Source of the DNA: Chthonomonas sp. UBA1950
GTDB lineage: Bacteria; Armatimonadota; Fimbriimonadia; Fimbriimonadales; Fimbriimonadaceae
Direction of reading: 5' to 3'
DNA length: 64,000 nucleotides
Assembly (NCBI GenBank): GCA_002336105.1
Contig: DDEQ01000039.1
Coordinates: 170,698-234,697, forward strand
The number at the start of each line of letters is the position of its first letter. Within the stretch, counting starts at the first letter, position 1. The position numbers were made by a program, and so were the translations under genes. Below the pieces are notes generated by a model. The model was given only the letters and a program-made list of their open reading frames with translations, was not told the DNA's origin and did not search any database. This document shows positions 61,728-64,000 of this stretch, in pieces.

Positions 61728-61745
61728 GCCGGTAACCTATGCAAC

Positions 61746-62099
61746 ATGCGCTGGCTTAATGTGCTCCTTCTGACTTACGGCATCATCAACATCGTTATTG
61801 CCATTCAATCTTTTGGTTCGAAGGCAGGTCTTTCTGTCCCAGTCTTCGCCGGATTGTTCGGCGCACTCTCGATAGCTGCTGTCGCCCTAGCACAAACTAA
61901 TCCACGACCAGGACGGATTGCCTCTTCAGTTTTCGGACTGATTCTGTTGCTCTTCTATGCATCAAAAGCCCTCGATGGAGACAGCCTCAGCGTTATGCTT
62001 GCATTCCTATCCCTTGTTGTCGATGTTTGCTTGGTAGGTGCGCATTTTTACGCGGTAAACAAGCGCAAAACCGAAACCGAGAATACAGAAAAGTCATAA
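61746..62099 (+). CDS. Small polytopic membrane protein
   Basis: This 117-residue protein has four hydrophobic helices (about 3-20, 28-47, 55-72, 78-100) and a charged tail (KRKTETENTEKS). No family is recognised. TAACCT lies 7 bases before the ATG, just after the upstream terminator, and there is no ribosome binding site, so a leaderless mRNA is likely. Confidence 0.6.
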   Translation: MRWLNVLLLTYGIINIVIAIQSFGSKAGLSVPVFAGLFGALSIAAVALAQTNPRPGRIASSVFGLILLLFYASKALDGDSLSVMLAFLSLVVDVCLVGAHFYAVNKRKTETENTEKS

Positions 62100-62104
62100 A
62101 CAAA

Positions 62105-62132
62105 AAGGCGGTAGCTCTTGTGCTACCGCCTT
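62105..62132. terminator. Bidirectional terminator
   Basis: A perfect 11-bp stem AAGGCGGTAGC/GCTACCGCCTT with a 6-base loop lies between the converging membrane-protein and tricorn genes. Confidence 0.8.
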
Positions 62133-62152
62133 CAAACAATCTACTTTACAGA

Positions 62153-64000
62153 TTATTTGTTTTCGATTTTTCCGTTTTTGCCGACTGAAGGAATTCCTGT
62201 TCGGGTCTTCTTCTTTGGCATTTTCTTAATCTGCTCAAGCAAGATTTCAACGGCCTTCTCAATCTGCGGATCTCTTCCCAAAGCAACTAAGTCCGGGCGA
62301 TTGTCGATGTCGACATCAGGATCAATTCCCTGGTTCTCAGCAACGATCTCGTTAGTTTCAGGATCATAGATTGAGAACTCCGGAGCAGTTAAGAATCCAC
62401 CGTCAACGAGTGGCGCGCTGCCTCCTATTCCAACCAAACCACCCCAAGTTCGTTTTCCTACAAGAGGCCCAAGATTGGTCTTTCGGAACAGGTATGGGAA
62501 CATGTCTCCACCCGATCCAGCGTTCTGGTTGATCAACATCGCCTTTGGACCTTCAAATGCCGGTCGGTCTGGGCTGTCAACACCATGTCGAGGCTGTAAC
62601 ATCGTCTGCGACATTCTTGCCAACCTTTCGGTGAAGTACCAAGGAAGATTTCCGCCGCCGTTGTTTCGTTCGTCAACGATAAGAGCTTGCTTATCGAGCA
62701 CACCATAAAATGCACGTGCAAAACCTGATGCTCCTTCTTCCGAGGTGTTCGGAACGTGCATGTAGCCGATCTTTCCACCCGAAAGTTGATCGACCAGCTT
62801 TCGTCTTTGCTCGACCCATTCGGCATAGCGAACTTCAGTCTCATCAGCAATCGGCTTCACTCGGACGATTCTTGCGCCTTCTTCTGTCGGTTTGCTATTC
62901 ACTTTAAGCACGACTGTTCGCCCAACTTTGTTCAACAACAATGAGCCAGGTGCCGTGTTACCGTCAAGCGATTTACCGTCGACAGACAGTAGATAGTCAC
63001 CGTCTTTCAAATTAAGTGTTGGGTCACCAAGAGGTCCAGTTTCCGATTCATCAAAAGAGCGACCTTTATAGATCTTCTTAAACTGAATCTTGCCGTTATT
63101 TGAAACGTAGTCGGCTCCAAGCATTCCAACCGAGACACCGGTAGCCCCGACACCTGCGTCGCCGCCGCCAACGTACGAGTGCCCAGTGCCGAGTTCTCCA
63201 ATCATCAAACCGATGATCTCGTTTAGGTCGCCTCTTGAACTAGCGAACTCGAGGTATTTTGCATAGCGGTCGCCGATGGCTTTCCAATCGAGACCACGCA
63301 TGTTCGGATCGTAGTAGTTATCTCTCTCCCATCGCCAAGCTTCCCAGAAGATTTGCTTCCACTCCGCTTTTGGATCGATAACGCCCTCGACTCCGGATAC
63401 GTCAACGGAGCCCGGAGCAAACTGTAATCCAGGTCGAACCTCAACGACAGCAACTCTTCCAGCCATGACGTAGCCGAGCTTTGTTCTCGTTTCGTTGAAC
63501 GAAATTAAAACTGGAGGTACCGGACCAGAAATTTGAACGGAGGATTGTGTGTTCAAATCAAACTTCTTGAGCCCACTAGGCGTGAACACAAAGACTCCGT
63601 CTTTTGCTGATACCAATCCTGAATATTGCCCGGCTTCCCAAGGAAGTGGGATCACTCTCTCTGCGATGCCATCGAAATCGATAGATGGAACTACAGGCTT
63701 CTTTTCCTCAGGTTTCTTGTCGTCTGATTTCTTTTCTTCAGCTTTCTTGTCTTCGGGCTTTTTCTCTTCCGGTTTCTTTTCTTCAGGTTTCTTTTCTTCT
63801 GGCTTCTTCACTTCGTCGGAAGAATCTTCGTCAACAGCCTTAATCAACGGATTTGCTGTATCTTTCTTGAGGGGAATAACGTAGACCCGACTTCCGCCAG
63901 AAACGTTGAGATCGAGTGCTCCTTCCGGAGTGCCATTTTGATTAAACGTTCGCTGCGAAATGATGTATAGATATTTGCCGTTCTGATCGAATGTAACGTC
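62153..64000 (-). CDS. Tricorn-like S41 peptidase, C-terminal part (5' end outside window)
   Basis: The frame is open to base 64000, so this is a partial gene; ATG 63847 is internal. Visible parts are the last propeller strands (FDQNGKYLYIIS), a Lys/Pro/Glu repeat linker, a second propeller-like segment, the C1 domain with ELGTGHSYVGGG (catalytic His region), PDZ, and C2 with NQNAGSGGD (catalytic Ser) and GKRTWGGLVG. It is a paralog of the protein at 14007-17216 with a more canonical serine motif. Confidence 0.9.
   Translation of the reverse strand, partial: DVTFDQNGKYLYIISQRTFNQNGTPEGALDLNVSGGSRVYVIPLKKDTANPLIKAVDEDSSDEVKKPEEKKPEEKKPEEKKPEDKKAEEKKSDDKKPEEKKPVVPSIDFDGIAERVIPLPWEAGQYSGLVSAKDGVFVFTPSGLKKFDLNTQSSVQISGPVPPVLISFNETRTKLGYVMAGRVAVVEVRPGLQFAPGSVDVSGVEGVIDPKAEWKQIFWEAWRWERDNYYDPNMRGLDWKAIGDRYAKYLEFASSRGDLNEIIGLMIGELGTGHSYVGGGDAGVGATGVSVGMLGADYVSNNGKIQFKKIYKGRSFDESETGPLGDPTLNLKDGDYLLSVDGKSLDGNTAPGSLLLNKVGRTVVLKVNSKPTEEGARIVRVKPIADETEVRYAEWVEQRRKLVDQLSGGKIGYMHVPNTSEEGASGFARAFYGVLDKQALIVDERNNGGGNLPWYFTERLARMSQTMLQPRHGVDSPDRPAFEGPKAMLINQNAGSGGDMFPYLFRKTNLGPLVGKRTWGGLVGIGGSAPLVDGGFLTAPEFSIYDPETNEIVAENQGIDPDVDIDNRPDLVALGRDPQIEKAVEILLEQIKKMPKKKTRTGIPSVGKNGKIENK
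63698..63808. repeat. 15-base in-frame repeats encoding KKPEE
   Basis: About seven units of a 5-residue repeat (KKPEE and variants KKPED, KKAEE, KKSDD) form a charged linker in the tricorn paralog. The matching linker at 15610-15660 in the other tricorn gene is shorter and irregular. Confidence 0.8.

Noticed and set aside
63549..63884. 111-residue plus-strand frame rich in Ser/Phe/Gly
   Set aside because: It is the reverse reading of the KKPEE repeat of the tricorn gene.

Overview
The window is a chromosomal segment of a free-living Gram-negative-type bacterium. The PEP-CTERM protein, two tricorn-like peptidases, type IV pilus motor genes, many TTG/GTG starts and moderate GC content suggest Armatimonadota, most likely a Fimbriimonadia-like lineage. 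This placement is inferred from gene content, not from a marker-gene search. No insertion sequence, prophage, integrase, plasmid gene or CRISPR array is visible. Nearly everything is chromosomal housekeeping, surface and signalling functions.

Layout. 1-1461: an accessory stretch with three copies of a triple-palindrome repeat around one small secreted protein. 1462-7050: icd, a PEP-CTERM protein, a HExxH protein, a histidine phosphatase, rplA and an RtcA homolog that seems to lack its catalytic histidine. 7137-10823: a DnaA-domain-I-like protein, an MBL hydrolase, a small membrane protein with an apparent frame break, a FliA/WhiG-type sigma factor and a SurA-like lipoprotein. 10885-13648: pilT and a pilB-like ATPase. 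14007-20841: a tricorn peptidase followed by DUF4031 and DUF423, facing an rpsU/ybeY/dgkA-PAP2/CNNM-CBS run. 20939-25926: folK, then two PilC-type platform proteins flanking a CPBP-type membrane protein, then a J-domain protein. 26008-35481: mdh, an M1 aminopeptidase, bcp, panB-panC, tRNA-Thr(TGT) and an EF-G-II-like GTPase. 35493-42420: a FecCD permease, a tiny secreted peptide, an aminotransferase coupled to rnc, rsgA behind a structured leader with a mini-ORF, and an alpha-galactosidase-like GH27. 42598-49830: a CsgG-family protein, small lipoproteins and membrane proteins, MarR, a lone sdhB, and a hybrid sensor kinase with a receiver. 50345-58522: a complete chemotaxis operon (STAS, MCP, CheY, CheA, CheW, MCP, CheR, CheB). 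58530-64000: an EAL-HDOD protein, a PafA-like phosphatase, a structured RNA candidate, and the C-terminal part of a second tricorn peptidase running off the right edge.

How genes work together. PilB, PilT and the two PilC proteins lie in two separate blocks but together supply the inner-membrane motor of a type IV pilus. The che operon is self-contained and could steer that pilus or a flagellum. The sigma factor at 8875 is of the motility type, but no flagellar structural gene is present. ybeY, rpsU, rplA, rnc, rsgA and the EF-G-like gene form a scattered ribosome-biogenesis theme.

Gene expression signals. Convergent genes are separated by strong perfect hairpins. Many genes have no Shine-Dalgarno sequence but carry a -10-like hexamer 6-11 bases before the start codon, which suggests frequent leaderless or near-leaderless mRNAs. 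Three short proteins (91, 41 and 47 aa) and one 18-codon leader ORF were found by reading between the long ORFs.
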